From positions 40,911 through 84,347 of the forward strand of contig JAUJOO010000004.1 in NCBI GenBank assembly GCA_030447585.1: 43,437 nucleotides of DNA, written 5' to 3'. This document shows, piece by piece, positions 35,840 through 43,437 of the stretch (position 1 is its first letter; each line of letters starts with the position of its first letter). Position numbers and translations under genes: made by a program. This DNA comes from Nocardioidaceae bacterium. GTDB taxonomy: Bacteria; Actinomycetota; Actinomycetes; Propionibacteriales; Nocardioidaceae. Under the pieces are notes generated by a model. That model saw only the letters and a list, made by a program, of their open reading frames with translations. It made no database searches and was not told where the DNA came from.

Positions 35840-36667
35840 TCAGCCACCTCGTTGAGCGCGGGCTGACGCATACAGACAGACGGCGGCTGCGGTCGCCAGG
35901 TTGAGACTCTCGGCGCTGCCATAGATGGGAACCCGCATCACCTTGTCGGCGAGGGCGGCGTCGGCGGCCCCGAGACCCCAGGCCTCATTGCCGAACACCC
36001 AGGCGGTCGGCTTCCTCAAGGACGTGTCCTCCACCGCCTCGTCGAGGCTCAGTTCGCCGTCGGCGTCGGCCGCCAGCACCGTCATACCTGCCGCGCGCAA
36101 AGCCGCCACCGAGGCTTCCAGCGACGGCGCGACCACGATCGGGAGGTGGAACAGCGACCCAGCGCTCGCGCGCACGACCTTGCCGTTGTAGGGGTCGACC
36201 GACGTACCGGCAAGCACAACCGCGTCAGCCCCCGCGGCGTCTGCGCACCTGATCACAGCGCCTGTGTTCCCGGGGTCGCGGATGTCGACGCAGACCGCGA
36301 CCAGGCGCGGCTGCTGCGCCGTGAGGGTGTCGAGGGGTACGTCGAGGAAGTGGCAGACGGCCACCACGCCCTGGGGGTTGACCGTGTCGGCGAGCCCTGC
36401 GAGCGCTGGTGGCTCGACCAGGTGCCACGGGACCTGGGCCACCGAGGCAGCAGCGCGTAGCTCGAGATGGCGTGCTTCCGCGTCGGGAGTCGCGAACACC
36501 TCGACGACACAGCCGCCGTCCGGCGCCTGCGTGGCCAGTGCTTCACGCACCGCCCGCGGGCCTTCCGCCAGGAAGCGCCGTTCAGACGTGCGGGAAGCGC
36601 GCCTGGTCAGCTTGCGGGCGGACTTCACCCGCACCGACCGCGAGGTCATCAGCTCCGGGGTTGCCAC
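35840..36667 (-). CDS. SpoU/TrmH-family RNA 2'-O-methyltransferase
   Basis: A 275-residue methyltransferase. The N-terminal substrate-binding part contains RRFLAEGPRAVREAL, and the SPOUT knot carries the three motifs LVAVCVDIRDPGNTGAVIR, AWVFGNEAWGLG and VPIYGSAESLNLATAAAVCL, including the catalytic Arg and the SAM-binding loop. It probably modifies 23S rRNA (TsnR/RlmB-like), but the nucleotide cannot be told. The GTG at 36667 gives MATPELMTS, a usual opening; ATG 36649 (with GGAG just upstream) and GTG 36694 are alternatives. It follows rplT by about 50 bases. Confidence 0.92.
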   Translation of the reverse strand: MATPELMTSRSVRVKSARKLTRRASRTSERRFLAEGPRAVREALATQAPDGGCVVEVFATPDAEARHLELRAAASVAQVPWHLVEPPALAGLADTVNPQGVVAVCHFLDVPLDTLTAQQPRLVAVCVDIRDPGNTGAVIRCADAAGADAVVLAGTSVDPYNGKVVRASAGSLFHLPIVVAPSLEASVAALRAAGMTVLAADADGELSLDEAVEDTSLRKPTAWVFGNEAWGLGAADAALADKVMRVPIYGSAESLNLATAAAVCLYASARAQRGG

Positions 36668-36717
36668 GACGCGCCTGTCGACCTGCGCCACCACCGTCGT
36701 CGGACGGCGCGCGTCGC

Positions 36718-37098
36718 TCAGGCGGACGTCTTCTCGGCCGGTGCGGGCACGTGGGCCCGGGCAACCTCGACGAGCGCCGCGAACGCCGCTGCGTCGTTGA
36801 CAGCGAGGTCGGCCAGCATCTTGCGGTCGACCTGCACGCCGGCCTCGCGTAGTCCTTGGATGAACCGGTTGTACGTCATGCCCTCGGCGCGGGCGGCCGC
36901 GTTGATGCGCTGGATCCAGAGCCGGCGGAAGTCACCCTTGCGGGCCCGACGGTCACGGTAGCTGTAGACCAGCGAATGCGAAACCTGCTCCTTCGCCTTG
37001 CGGTACAGCCGCGAGCGTTGTCCGCGGTAACCGGCGGCCCGCTCAAGGGTCTCCCGGCGCTTCTTGTGGGCGTTCACTGCCCTCTTGACGCGTGCCAC
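36718..37098 (-). CDS. rplT: Ribosomal protein L20
   Basis: Large-subunit protein needed early in 50S assembly. The 126 residues start [20 protein letters not shown] and contain [19 protein letters not shown] and [20 protein letters not shown], all highly conserved. It lies 64 bases after rpmI in the infC-rpmI-rplT operon. The C-terminal [12 protein letters not shown] tail is a modest extension. Confidence 0.97.
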   Translation of the reverse strand: MARVKRAVNAHKKRRETLERAAGYRGQRSRLYRKAKEQVSHSLVYSYRDRRARKGDFRRLWIQRINAAARAEGMTYNRFIQGLREAGVQVDRKMLADLAVNDAAAFAALVEVARAHVPAPAEKTSA

Positions 37099-37162
37099 GT
37101 GTTGCTCCTTGAAAACTCGGGTGGTCGCGGACGGGGCGTCCGCGGATCTGTTGGCTGGCCTG

Positions 37163-37375
37163 TTACTTGCCGAGCAGCCGCTTCACACGCTTGACGTCAG
37201 ACTTGTTTACGTCTACGGCGCCGGCGTTACGTCGGTGCTTCTTGCGGCTTCCGGTCGTCGGCGCGGAGGCAAACGCAGCGCCGGACTTCCGCTTGGCCTG
37301 GAGGCGTCGTAGCTTCCCCGATCCTGTGACCTTCACGCGCTTGCTGGTGCCTGAGTGGCTCTTCATCTTCGGCAT
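37163..37375 (-). CDS. rpmI: Ribosomal protein L35
   Basis: Large-subunit protein of 70 residues from ATG 37375 ([20 protein letters not shown]), with [20 protein letters not shown] near the end; slightly longer than the usual 64-65. An upstream GTG-type extension to 37408 is not needed. It is the middle gene of infC-rpmI-rplT, 101 bases after infC. Confidence 0.96.
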   Translation of the reverse strand: MPKMKSHSGTSKRVKVTGSGKLRRLQAKRKSGAAFASAPTTGSRKKHRRNAGAVDVNKSDVKRVKRLLGK

Positions 37376-37476
37376 GGTGCCGCTCTCCGTCTCTTCTTGC
37401 CTGTCCACGCTCGGCGCGGGTCGGCGATGGGTTGCTTCGGTCGGTGATCCGTTGCAGAGTCAACGGACCCCGCGTC

Positions 37477-38163
37477 CTACAGGCCGATCACGTCCGAGTC
37501 GACGTTCTCGGAGCGTCGCCCCGCCTTCCTCGGCTCTTCCTTGGCTGCCGCCGACCGCTCCTTGTGCTCCGCGCGCTCGGCGTCTCGGTCCGCTGCCCGA
37601 GCAGCCGCACGTTCGCTGCGCTCTGCCTTCGCCTCCAGCTTGGCTTCGGACTTCTTCTTGTGCGGCCCGATCACCATGACCATGTTTCGGCCGTCCTGCT
37701 TGGGCGTGGACTCGACGAAGCCAAGCTCCTCGACGTCACCGGCAAGCTTCTGCAGCAACCGGAAGCCAAGCTCCGGACGATGCTGCTCGCGGCCGCGGAA
37801 CATGATCGTGATCTTCACCTTGTCGCCTTGTTTGAGGAAGCGCACGACGTGACCCTTCTTGGTCTCGTAGTCGTGAGCGTCGATCTTGGGTCGCAGCTTC
37901 ATTTCCTTGATGACGGTGTTCGTCTGGTTTCGCCGCGTCTCGCGGGCCTTCTGTGCCGTCTCGTACTTGAACTTCCCGTAGTCCATGAGCTTGCAGACCG
38001 GGGGGCGAGCTGTGGGTGCCACCTCGACCAGGTCGAGGTCTGACTCCTGTGCCAGCCGCAGGGCGTCGTCGATGCGGACGATACCGACCTGCTCCCCGTT
38101 GGGTCCGACAAGGCGCACCTCGGGGACGCGGATCCGGTCGTTGACGCGCAACTCCGTGCTGAT
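37477..38163 (-). CDS. infC: Translation initiation factor IF-3, AUC start codon
   Basis: Binds the 30S subunit and checks start-codon pairing. Reading from ATC 38163 gives 228 residues: the N domain ([20 protein letters not shown]), the linker [20 protein letters not shown] (61-80), and the C domain with [20 protein letters not shown] (87-105). A 60-residue Lys/Glu/Arg/Ala-rich tail (170-228) follows the core, as in other actinobacteria. No ATG, GTG or TTG fits upstream of this point without a long unlikely extension, whereas AGGAGG (38168-38173) ends four bases before ATC. Rare start codons in infC are how IF-3 restrains its own synthesis. Confidence 0.95.
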   Translation of the reverse strand: MSTELRVNDRIRVPEVRLVGPNGEQVGIVRIDDALRLAQESDLDLVEVAPTARPPVCKLMDYGKFKYETAQKARETRRNQTNTVIKEMKLRPKIDAHDYETKKGHVVRFLKQGDKVKITIMFRGREQHRPELGFRLLQKLAGDVEELGFVESTPKQDGRNMVMVIGPHKKKSEAKLEAKAERSERAAARAADRDAERAEHKERSAAAKEEPRKAGRRSENVDSDVIGL

Positions 38164-38512
38164 GGGTCCTCCTGTGGTAGCAAACTGTCTGATCTGGCCA
38201 GTCAGCCACCCGCGCCGTCGAGTCACCCAGAACGCAAAAGGCTTCCGTGCCATCACGCACGGAAGCCAGCCCGACGCGCCCACGCTTGGGCGCCCGACGA
38301 GACATTGCGATGTCTCGCGACCGGACCCGACGGCCTGGAGCCGGTGCGGGTGGGAGATGGCCTCCGCTTGTGTACCTGCCAGAACGCCGCCAGTTCGGGC
38401 GGCATTCCCGCCACAAGGACGGTGGTCAGGTGAGTCCGAGCCAGCGTAGCAGCACGGTGCAGAGGCGTCACATCGTGCCGCTCCGGTCGCCCGGGCATGC
38501 CACCATGGCGCC
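38164..38512 (-). other. infC leader and divergent promoter region
   Basis: 349 bases between infC and the P-loop kinase gene. On the minus strand it can form three successive hairpins before infC: 38298-38317 (CGAGACAT / ATGTCTCG), 38276-38293 (GCGCCCA / TGGGCGC) and the attenuator-like hairpin at 38240-38267. A minus-strand open frame (ATG 38405, or longer to 38498) ends with its stop inside the attenuator loop (38253-38255). I cannot name a promoter with confidence. Confidence 0.6.
38231..38267 (-). terminator. Attenuator-like terminator in the infC leader
   Basis: Perfect 11-bp stem GGCTTCCGTGC / GCACGGAAGCC with a 6-base loop, followed on the minus strand by TTTTGCGTT, 77 bases upstream of the infC start codon. 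Since it precedes the operon on its own strand, it would act as a transcription attenuator and not as the end of another gene, which lies divergent. Confidence 0.7.
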
Positions 38513-39109
38513 ATGTCTGCGCCTGTCGCCGCCCTCACATCAGCGGCTCGTGACGACGCGGCGGACCGGCTACTCGCCCGCCCGGCGCGGCTCGGGTCCT
38601 GCCGGCTGCTGACGATCGACGGTCCGGCCGGCTCCGGCAAGACCAGCCTGGGGTACGACCTCGAGCGCGTCCTTCACGGGCGTGGTCTGGTGGCGTCGAC
38701 GGTGCACTTCGATGACCTCTATGACGGTTGGACGGGCTTGGACAGCCGGTTGGAGGAGCGCGTGGTGACGCAGATCCTGACACCGCTGGCTGACGGTCGA
38801 GCTGCGCGGTGGCAGCGCTACGACTGGACGGCGGGTCACTACGACGACTGGGTCGACCTTCCCGTGCCGCAGGTGCTGATCCTCGAGGGCTGCGGATCGG
38901 GTGCGCGGGCGTATGACGCCTGGAGGAGCCTGCTGGTGTGGCTCGAGGCCGACCTCGAGACCCGGGTTCGCCGCGGTGTCGAGCGCGACGGGGAGCAGGT
39001 CCGAGATCACTGGACGGCGTGGATGTCGCTCGAGCAGAGGCACTTCGCAGCCAACGACACCAGGGCGCGCGCAGACGTCCGCCTGAGGAGCCAGTCCGGA
39101 CCGGGGTGA
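38513..39109 (+). CDS. Uridine-kinase-like P-loop protein
   Basis: A 198-residue P-loop protein of the uridine kinase / (d)NK-like group. Walker [10 protein letters not shown] is at 37-45 after [18 protein letters not shown] (64-75) matches the substrate-binding DD(F/L)Y segment, and [13 protein letters not shown] follows as Walker B-like. The substrate is unknown; family annotations of uridine kinase for these proteins are untested. It starts at ATG 38513, divergent from infC, and converges on the amidohydrolase gene. Confidence 0.85.
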   Translation: MSAPVAALTSAARDDAADRLLARPARLGSCRLLTIDGPAGSGKTSLGYDLERVLHGRGLVASTVHFDDLYDGWTGLDSRLEERVVTQILTPLADGRAARWQRYDWTAGHYDDWVDLPVPQVLILEGCGSGARAYDAWRSLLVWLEADLETRVRRGVERDGEQVRDHWTAWMSLEQRHFAANDTRARADVRLRSQSGPG

Positions 39110-39133
39110 GCCGACCACTGCGTGGCTGGCATC

Positions 39134-39157
39134 ACCGGCCGGCAGCTACCGGCCGGT
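39134..39157. terminator. Hairpin between convergent genes
   Basis: ACCGGCCGG (39134-39142) and CCGGCCGGT (39149-39157) form a 9-bp stem with a 6-base loop in the 47-base gap between the two convergent genes, touching the stop of the amidohydrolase gene. No T-tract follows on either strand, so it is a weak or two-way terminator at best. Confidence 0.5.
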
Positions 39158-40299
39158 CACCGAGCCGGCGGGCGGTAACCGGTCGGCTCTTCGGACCCGA
39201 GGTCAACGATCGCAGCGACGGGTCCGCCGCCCTCCGGCCCCTGGTGCGCGGCCGACACGGACACGAAGACAGCCGGGTCCCCTGTGACGGCAGCGGCGAC
39301 ACCTCCGACGCACGCCTTGATCTGACGGTGCCAGTGCACGTCGGAGTCGTCGAGCATCGCGTTACGGCGGCCGTGGACGGTGCCATCCTGCGACGCCTCA
39401 CACTTGAGGAACACGTTGACCAGCCGACCGTCGAGGTCGGACCAGTGCGCCCGGTCAGGGAGCTCGAGCCCGGCGTCCTTGATCGCCTCCCACACGCCGT
39501 CTTGGTCGAGCGCGTCACGCATGACCGAGTGTCCGATTCGGTACCGTCCACCGACGCCTCTCGCGTTGCCGACGACGACGATCTGCGCCCGGTCGAGCTC
39601 CACTCCTGACGAACACGAGGCGACAGCGGAGAACAGGTCCCGTCGGTGCATCACATCCTCGTCACCCGGCATGTCGATCTCGCCCAGTGCGACGGCGACA
39701 CCGAGCGCCGTACAACCGTTCGACAGGTCCATCGACTGGTGTGTCTCCTCCGTCCACACGGTCTTGCCGCGCGCCTTCGCGTCCCGGATGGTGTGGATCG
39801 TGAGCAGCGGCGTCTTCGTCTGCACGTAGTGGACGTCGCCAGGGTCGGTGATCCCGGCGCGCTCCATCGCCTGTCCGACTGCATCGGCAACCTTCGACAC
39901 CATCGCCACCCGTCCGATGTCCTCCGGGTAGAGCTGCTCGCTCATGGCGAACCCCACGGTCAGCCGGGGCTCGTCTGTGCGCTCCGCGACCTCCCTCGGG
40001 AGCGTCGCAAAGATCGTCGCATGCGGGCTGATGACGCCGTCGGTCCCACCGGACCAGACGATGGGCACCTCCCTGACGTCTGCTGGGGAGCGGGTCCCCA
40101 ACTGCGTCAGCACCTCTCGGAAGGCGCGGTCCGCAATGATGCGCGTGTAGTCGTTCACGCCGCCGTTGCCCTCCGTCTTGCCGATGACGGCCAGGACTCG
40201 GTCGGCCTCGATGACACCACGCTCGATCAGCTCCGCGAGACCGCTGGCGTCGGACACGTGTTTGATCGGTACCTTGCGTACTTCGATCGGCTCCGGCAT
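39157..40299 (-). CDS. Cyanuric acid amidohydrolase / barbiturase family protein
   Basis: Ring-opening amidohydrolase of the three-repeat 'Toblerone' family, whose known members open cyanuric acid (to carboxybiuret) or barbituric acid (to ureidomalonate). The 380 residues show repeat-derived active-site segments: [17 protein letters not shown] (Lys41, Arg53), [11 protein letters not shown] (Ser83), QTKTPLL (Lys162), CSSGVEL (Ser230/231), FLKCEAS (Lys299) and [12 protein letters not shown] (Ser349). The second-repeat segment reads [17 protein letters not shown], whereas I recall SRGASALG in characterised members, so one arginine appears replaced by Asn. AGAGGG precedes ATG 40299. It follows carbamate kinase by 26 bases. 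Substrate not known. Confidence 0.85.
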   Translation of the reverse strand: MPEPIEVRKVPIKHVSDASGLAELIERGVIEADRVLAVIGKTEGNGGVNDYTRIIADRAFREVLTQLGTRSPADVREVPIVWSGGTDGVISPHATIFATLPREVAERTDEPRLTVGFAMSEQLYPEDIGRVAMVSKVADAVGQAMERAGITDPGDVHYVQTKTPLLTIHTIRDAKARGKTVWTEETHQSMDLSNGCTALGVAVALGEIDMPGDEDVMHRRDLFSAVASCSSGVELDRAQIVVVGNARGVGGRYRIGHSVMRDALDQDGVWEAIKDAGLELPDRAHWSDLDGRLVNVFLKCEASQDGTVHGRRNAMLDDSDVHWHRQIKACVGGVAAAVTGDPAVFVSVSAAHQGPEGGGPVAAIVDLGSEEPTGYRPPAR

Positions 40300-40325
40300 G
40301 GCTTCCCTCTCTGTGGCTGTGCGGC

Positions 40326-41261
40326 TCAGCTCGGTACGACGACGGTGCCGGACTCGCCCCTCACCCCGGCCACGATGTTGCTCAAACTGGTGATGACGCC
40401 GATGTTGCCCGACCGCTCGACGAAGCGGCAGATCGCCTCGACTTTCGGTCCCATCGACCCGCTGGCGAAGTGGCCGTCGGCCGCATAGCCGCGCATCGTG
40501 TCGACATCGACCTTGCCGATCGGCTGGGCCTGGTCGGTGCCGTATCCGATGATGGCGTTGTCCACGTCAGTGGCGATCACCAGCCGGTCGGCGTCGACCG
40601 ACTGCGCCAGGAGCGCCGCGCCGAGGTCCTTGTCGATCACCGCCTCGACGCCGCGCAAGGTGCCGTCGAGGTCACGCACCACCGGGATGCCTCCACCGCC
40701 GTTTGCCACCACGACGTACCCGGCGCGAGCCAGGACGCTGACGGCGCCGGCGTCCAGGATCTCCTGCGGCTCTGGCGAGGCGACAACGCGTCGCCAGCCC
40801 TTCGCGCCTCGCTCCTCGAACCGCTGGCCGTGCTCGATGAGCGCCGCCGCCTCCTCGTGAGACAGGTACCGCCCGATCGGTTTGGTCGGCCTGCCGAAGC
40901 CGGGGTCGTCATGGGCGACGAGGGTCCGGGTGACGACGGCTGCGGTCGGACGGCGTACGCCGCGACGCTCCAGCGCTGCCTCGAGCGCGTCGAGCAGGAC
41001 GAAGCCGAGCGTGGCCTGCGTCTGCGCGCCGCACCAGTCGAGGGGCACCGGCGGCACCACTGCGGCGGACAGCTCGTTCTTGACGAGCAGATTTCCTACC
41101 TGTGGGCCGTTGCCGTGGGTGAGGACGACGTCCGCTCCCGCCGCCACCAGGTCAGCGACAGCGCCCATGGCCAGCTCGGCGGCGGCGATCTGGTCGTCCG
41201 GACCTGCGCTGCCGTCGGGCCCGGTCATCGCGTTCCCCCCCAACGCGACCAGCACTCTCAT
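40326..41261 (-). CDS. arcC: Carbamate kinase
   Basis: Makes ATP and carbamate (then ammonia and CO2) from carbamoyl phosphate and ADP, or the reverse. The 311 residues carry the amino-acid-kinase motifs VALGGNAM (4-11), [51 protein letters not shown] and [10 protein letters not shown] in order. It begins with ATGA, overlapping the stop of the LicD/methyltransferase gene. No arginine deiminase gene is nearby; the neighbouring ring-opening amidohydrolase hints at use in degrading a nitrogen-rich ring compound, which is inference. Confidence 0.94.
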   Translation of the reverse strand: MRVLVALGGNAMTGPDGSAGPDDQIAAAELAMGAVADLVAAGADVVLTHGNGPQVGNLLVKNELSAAVVPPVPLDWCGAQTQATLGFVLLDALEAALERRGVRRPTAAVVTRTLVAHDDPGFGRPTKPIGRYLSHEEAAALIEHGQRFEERGAKGWRRVVASPEPQEILDAGAVSVLARAGYVVVANGGGGIPVVRDLDGTLRGVEAVIDKDLGAALLAQSVDADRLVIATDVDNAIIGYGTDQAQPIGKVDVDTMRGYAADGHFASGSMGPKVEAICRFVERSGNIGVITSLSNIVAGVRGESGTVVVPS

Positions 41262-42853
41262 GTCTCGGTCCCCCGGGTCCAGCTGGCTACCAGACGGCAG
41301 ACGTGCGGATCCTCACGGCCGAACACCGCGAGCCCACGGCCCTGGGTCCGGCTGACGACGTGCCCTCCCGATCCCTGGATCTCGGCGACGACGTCGTCCG
41401 GGTCGAGAAAGAACCGCTGGGCGGCGGGGAAGACGTGCGGCAGCTTGGCGTCCCTGTGGGTGCGGAACTCGGCGAAGAGCAGCCCGCCGCGACGCAGTGA
41501 CATCTGGGCGAGCCGCCACAGGTTCGCGCGGCCGGCCTCGTTGACCGCATGCAGGAAGAACCGTGCATACAGGTCTGGTGGCTCCTCCTCCCGGCTGAGC
41601 AGTGCCCCGAGCGCCAGCACCTCGCGGGTGTCGTTGATGTTGAACGCCTTGAAGCGCACGTCCAGACCTCTGGCGGCACTTCTCCTCCTGGCTGCCCTGA
41701 AGGCGCTCGGCACGTAGTCGGCACCGAGGACCGGCCTCCCCTTGCCCGCCATCCAGAGCGCGTCGCGCGCAGTACCGGTTCCGACGTCGACGAGCAGCCG
41801 CGACGACGGCCACTTTGCGGCCACCCAGCGGGCAAACGGGGTCGGCCCCTTCGGAACGACCCTTGTGGGTTGCTTCGCGAAGGCGTCCCAGTACTTGCGG
41901 CCGTGGTTGAGACCGCCGTACCAGCCATCGAGGCGACGGCGCAGGCCGCGCGACTTCTCGTACTGGAACGACGGGTCCGGCACCCGCCATCCCGGTCCGT
42001 ACGTCAACGCCAAGAGCGACTCGGGGTCAGCCGGGGCCGGTACCTCACGCCCGAGCATCGTCACACTGCCAAGCGGCAGCATGGTCTCGCGCGGGACGCG
42101 TATGCCGACGTCCGACGGCATGTAGAGCACTCCCTCCACCCATGCGCACGTGAAGATGTCTATCGCCCTGCTCTGGCCGGCCCCGAGGCTGATGCGGGTG
42201 TTGATGCGGACGGCCGAGCCGCGTCGCGCCTTCCAGCCCTGCTCGTGGAGCACCCGGGAGACGCGGTAGGCCTCCCGGGCGATGTCGACCGGATGCTCGA
42301 ACGCGCTGAGGTAGCCGACGTCGATGTCGTTGTCGTGACCGATCGGCGCCCCGTCTCGGACCGCTCCGAGCAACGTCCCGAAACAGATGAACGCCGGCAC
42401 GCCGCAGGCGCCGTTCAGCGTCTCCAGCAGCTGGACGACCGCGTCCATGAGACGGCCCTGGGCCGCCTCGTCGTCGCCTGCAAGCGGGCGGATCAGCCTG
42501 CCCCACTTGTCGAGGAGGAGCGGGCTACCCGAGCTCCCGACGACCGAGACGAGGCCTTGTCGCACGCCTCCGAACCAGTATTCGGCCTCGGCCACCGGCT
42601 GCCCGGTGACGTGCTCGCGGACGACGAGACTGCCGTAGCCCGACAGATAGCGGACAAGCGCCTTGGGCCAAGGAGCAACGCAGGCTCGACCCCGCTTGGT
42701 CAGGTCACGGCGTGGCTGCAGGGACCAGACGTGGTGGTCGTTGATGAGCACGTCGTAGGTCAAATCTTCGTCGATGGACCCCACCAGCTTGATGCCCTCG
42801 TCGTCGACCGACATCGAGACCGCTCTGGTGCGTCCGTCACCGGGCCCGGACAC
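41258..42853 (-). CDS. LicD-type nucleotidyltransferase fused to a SAM methyltransferase
   Basis: A 531-residue two-part protein. Residues 1-125 are of unknown type. Residues ~135-290 resemble LicD/fukutin-type transferases: FGTLLGAVRDGAPIGHDNDI (158-177) continuing DVGYL holds the GxxLGxxR and HDxDxD-like catalytic motif, and YGPGWRVPDP ends the domain. LicD proteins attach phosphocholine or similar groups to cell-surface glycans. Residues ~350-520 are a class I methyltransferase: LLVDVGTGTARDALWMAGKG (353-372), LGADYVPSAF. GTG 42853 has GAGGAG five bases upstream. It overlaps arcC by 4 bases. A role in modifying a surface glycan is likely by family; the reaction is not known. Confidence 0.82.
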   Translation of the reverse strand: MSGPGDGRTRAVSMSVDDEGIKLVGSIDEDLTYDVLINDHHVWSLQPRRDLTKRGRACVAPWPKALVRYLSGYGSLVVREHVTGQPVAEAEYWFGGVRQGLVSVVGSSGSPLLLDKWGRLIRPLAGDDEAAQGRLMDAVVQLLETLNGACGVPAFICFGTLLGAVRDGAPIGHDNDIDVGYLSAFEHPVDIAREAYRVSRVLHEQGWKARRGSAVRINTRISLGAGQSRAIDIFTCAWVEGVLYMPSDVGIRVPRETMLPLGSVTMLGREVPAPADPESLLALTYGPGWRVPDPSFQYEKSRGLRRRLDGWYGGLNHGRKYWDAFAKQPTRVVPKGPTPFARWVAAKWPSSRLLVDVGTGTARDALWMAGKGRPVLGADYVPSAFRAARRRSAARGLDVRFKAFNINDTREVLALGALLSREEEPPDLYARFFLHAVNEAGRANLWRLAQMSLRRGGLLFAEFRTHRDAKLPHVFPAAQRFFLDPDDVVAEIQGSGGHVVSRTQGRGLAVFGREDPHVCRLVASWTRGTET

Positions 42854-42886
42854 GGCAGCTCCTCGCTCGTGGCGGGATGAGGGCGG

Positions 42887-43437
42887 TCATCGCCGCATCC
42901 TTCCTGTCAGCTTCGCGAGCGACCTGCCCATTGCGGTCGCACGACCCCGCCGGCCGGTCGCTCGGACCCGCCTTCGCAGGTCGTCGCGTTCCTTCGAGAG
43001 GGAGCGCACCTGCGCCGTCAACGTCGCAGCGGCTCGTACGCCGACCTCGACGAGCTCCGCGTCCGTTACGTCGGCTGGGTTGGGGGGCTCGGCCTGGGGC
43101 TGCTCGGGGATGAGCTCGTCCAGGTCGCCGACGACGTCGTACGCCCGGGCGGCGAGCACCTTCGAGTCCTTGAGCGCACGAAGGCGTAGCTGCTCGAGAT
43201 GATGCAGACGAAGACCGAATCGGACCCCCTGTTGAGGCACCAGCACCTCGTGGCCCAAGTGACCCCTCACCCAGGCGTGCCGCTCAGGTGCCGGACGCAG
43301 CTCCGCAGGCAGATGCGGCTTCACCTTGAGCAGGAACGCCGCTTGCGCCGCCCCCATTGACTCGTTGCCGAAGGCGACGTCGAGGTCACACGACTGCGGT
43401 GAGATCTCGAGGACCTGACACCATCTGCGCCAGAGCA
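42887..43437 (-). CDS. Putative sulfotransferase-like protein, C-terminal part
   Basis: The frame is open to the window edge, so the N-terminus is outside; the 182 full codons visible are its C-terminal part. It contains DVAFGNESMGAAQAAFLLKV, then a Pro/Arg-rich region, HLEQLRLRALKDSKVLAARA and AYDVVGDLDELIP, and ends in a coiled-coil-like tail (VRSLSKERDDLRRRV) and Arg-rich GRSLAKLTGRMRR. The NES and YDVVGDLDEL pattern resembles actinobacterial sulfotransferase-like proteins found in surface-glycan loci, but the P-loop that would settle this is not in the window. An ATG at 43357 is internal. Confidence 0.45.
   Translation of the reverse strand, partial: LWRRWCQVLEISPQSCDLDVAFGNESMGAAQAAFLLKVKPHLPAELRPAPERHAWVRGHLGHEVLVPQQGVRFGLRLHHLEQLRLRALKDSKVLAARAYDVVGDLDELIPEQPQAEPPNPADVTDAELVEVGVRAAATLTAQVRSLSKERDDLRRRVRATGRRGRATAMGRSLAKLTGRMRR

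Overview
This window is a stretch of chromosome from a high-GC Gram-positive bacterium (Actinomycetota). The rRNA sequences, the strong GC bias at third codon positions, the frequent GTG starts with 4-base GTGA/ATGA overlaps, and the gene order (scpA, parA, xerD, ald, NUDIX, pyrG, steB, steA, recN, nadK, tlyA, then tyrS, argH-G-R-F, pheT-S, rplT-rpmI-infC) all match the conserved actinobacterial core. I cannot settle the family from sequence reading alone.

Layout. Positions 1-14066 are almost entirely minus strand: a chromosome segregation group (xerD, a ParA-type ATPase, a small ribbon-helix-helix-like protein and the start of scpA), alanine dehydrogenase, an ADP-ribose NUDIX hydrolase, CTP synthase, the SteA/SteB cell-separation pair, recN, NAD kinase, TlyA rRNA methyltransferase, a 70-residue conserved protein and a HAD phosphatase. 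A DUF1015 gene (14103-15335) runs the other way and meets an SSB-like gene. Positions 16964-22697 hold one complete rRNA operon on the minus strand (16S-23S-5S) with two tandem promoters, a leader antitermination-like motif, a 23S processing stem and a strong terminator. No tRNA was seen in its spacers.

Positions 22799-30979 carry tyrS, a hemerythrin-like protein divergent from an OsmC-family protein and a 3-methyladenine DNA glycosylase, then the arginine genes argF-argR-argG-argH, all overlapping or nearly so. An SDR oxidoreductase lies between argF and pheT, where many actinobacteria carry argC-J-B-D. Positions 30989-38163 hold the translation block infC-rpmI-rplT-(SpoU methyltransferase)-(PAS sensor kinase)-pheS-pheT. 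infC starts with a non-canonical AUC codon behind a structured, attenuator-like leader. A uridine-kinase-like P-loop gene diverges from infC.

Positions 39157-43437 are the most accessory-looking part: a minus-strand string made of the 3' part of a putative sulfotransferase-like gene, an unusual LicD-type nucleotidyltransferase/SAM-methyltransferase fusion, a carbamate kinase overlapping it by 4 bases, and a cyanuric-acid-amidohydrolase/barbiturase-family protein. No mobile element, phage gene or CRISPR array was seen, and nothing that amounts to a clearly new system. The most interesting points are the infC leader, the ParA/RHH/ScpA coupling, the LicD-methyltransferase fusion, and the ring-opening amidohydrolase that seems to lack an expected arginine.
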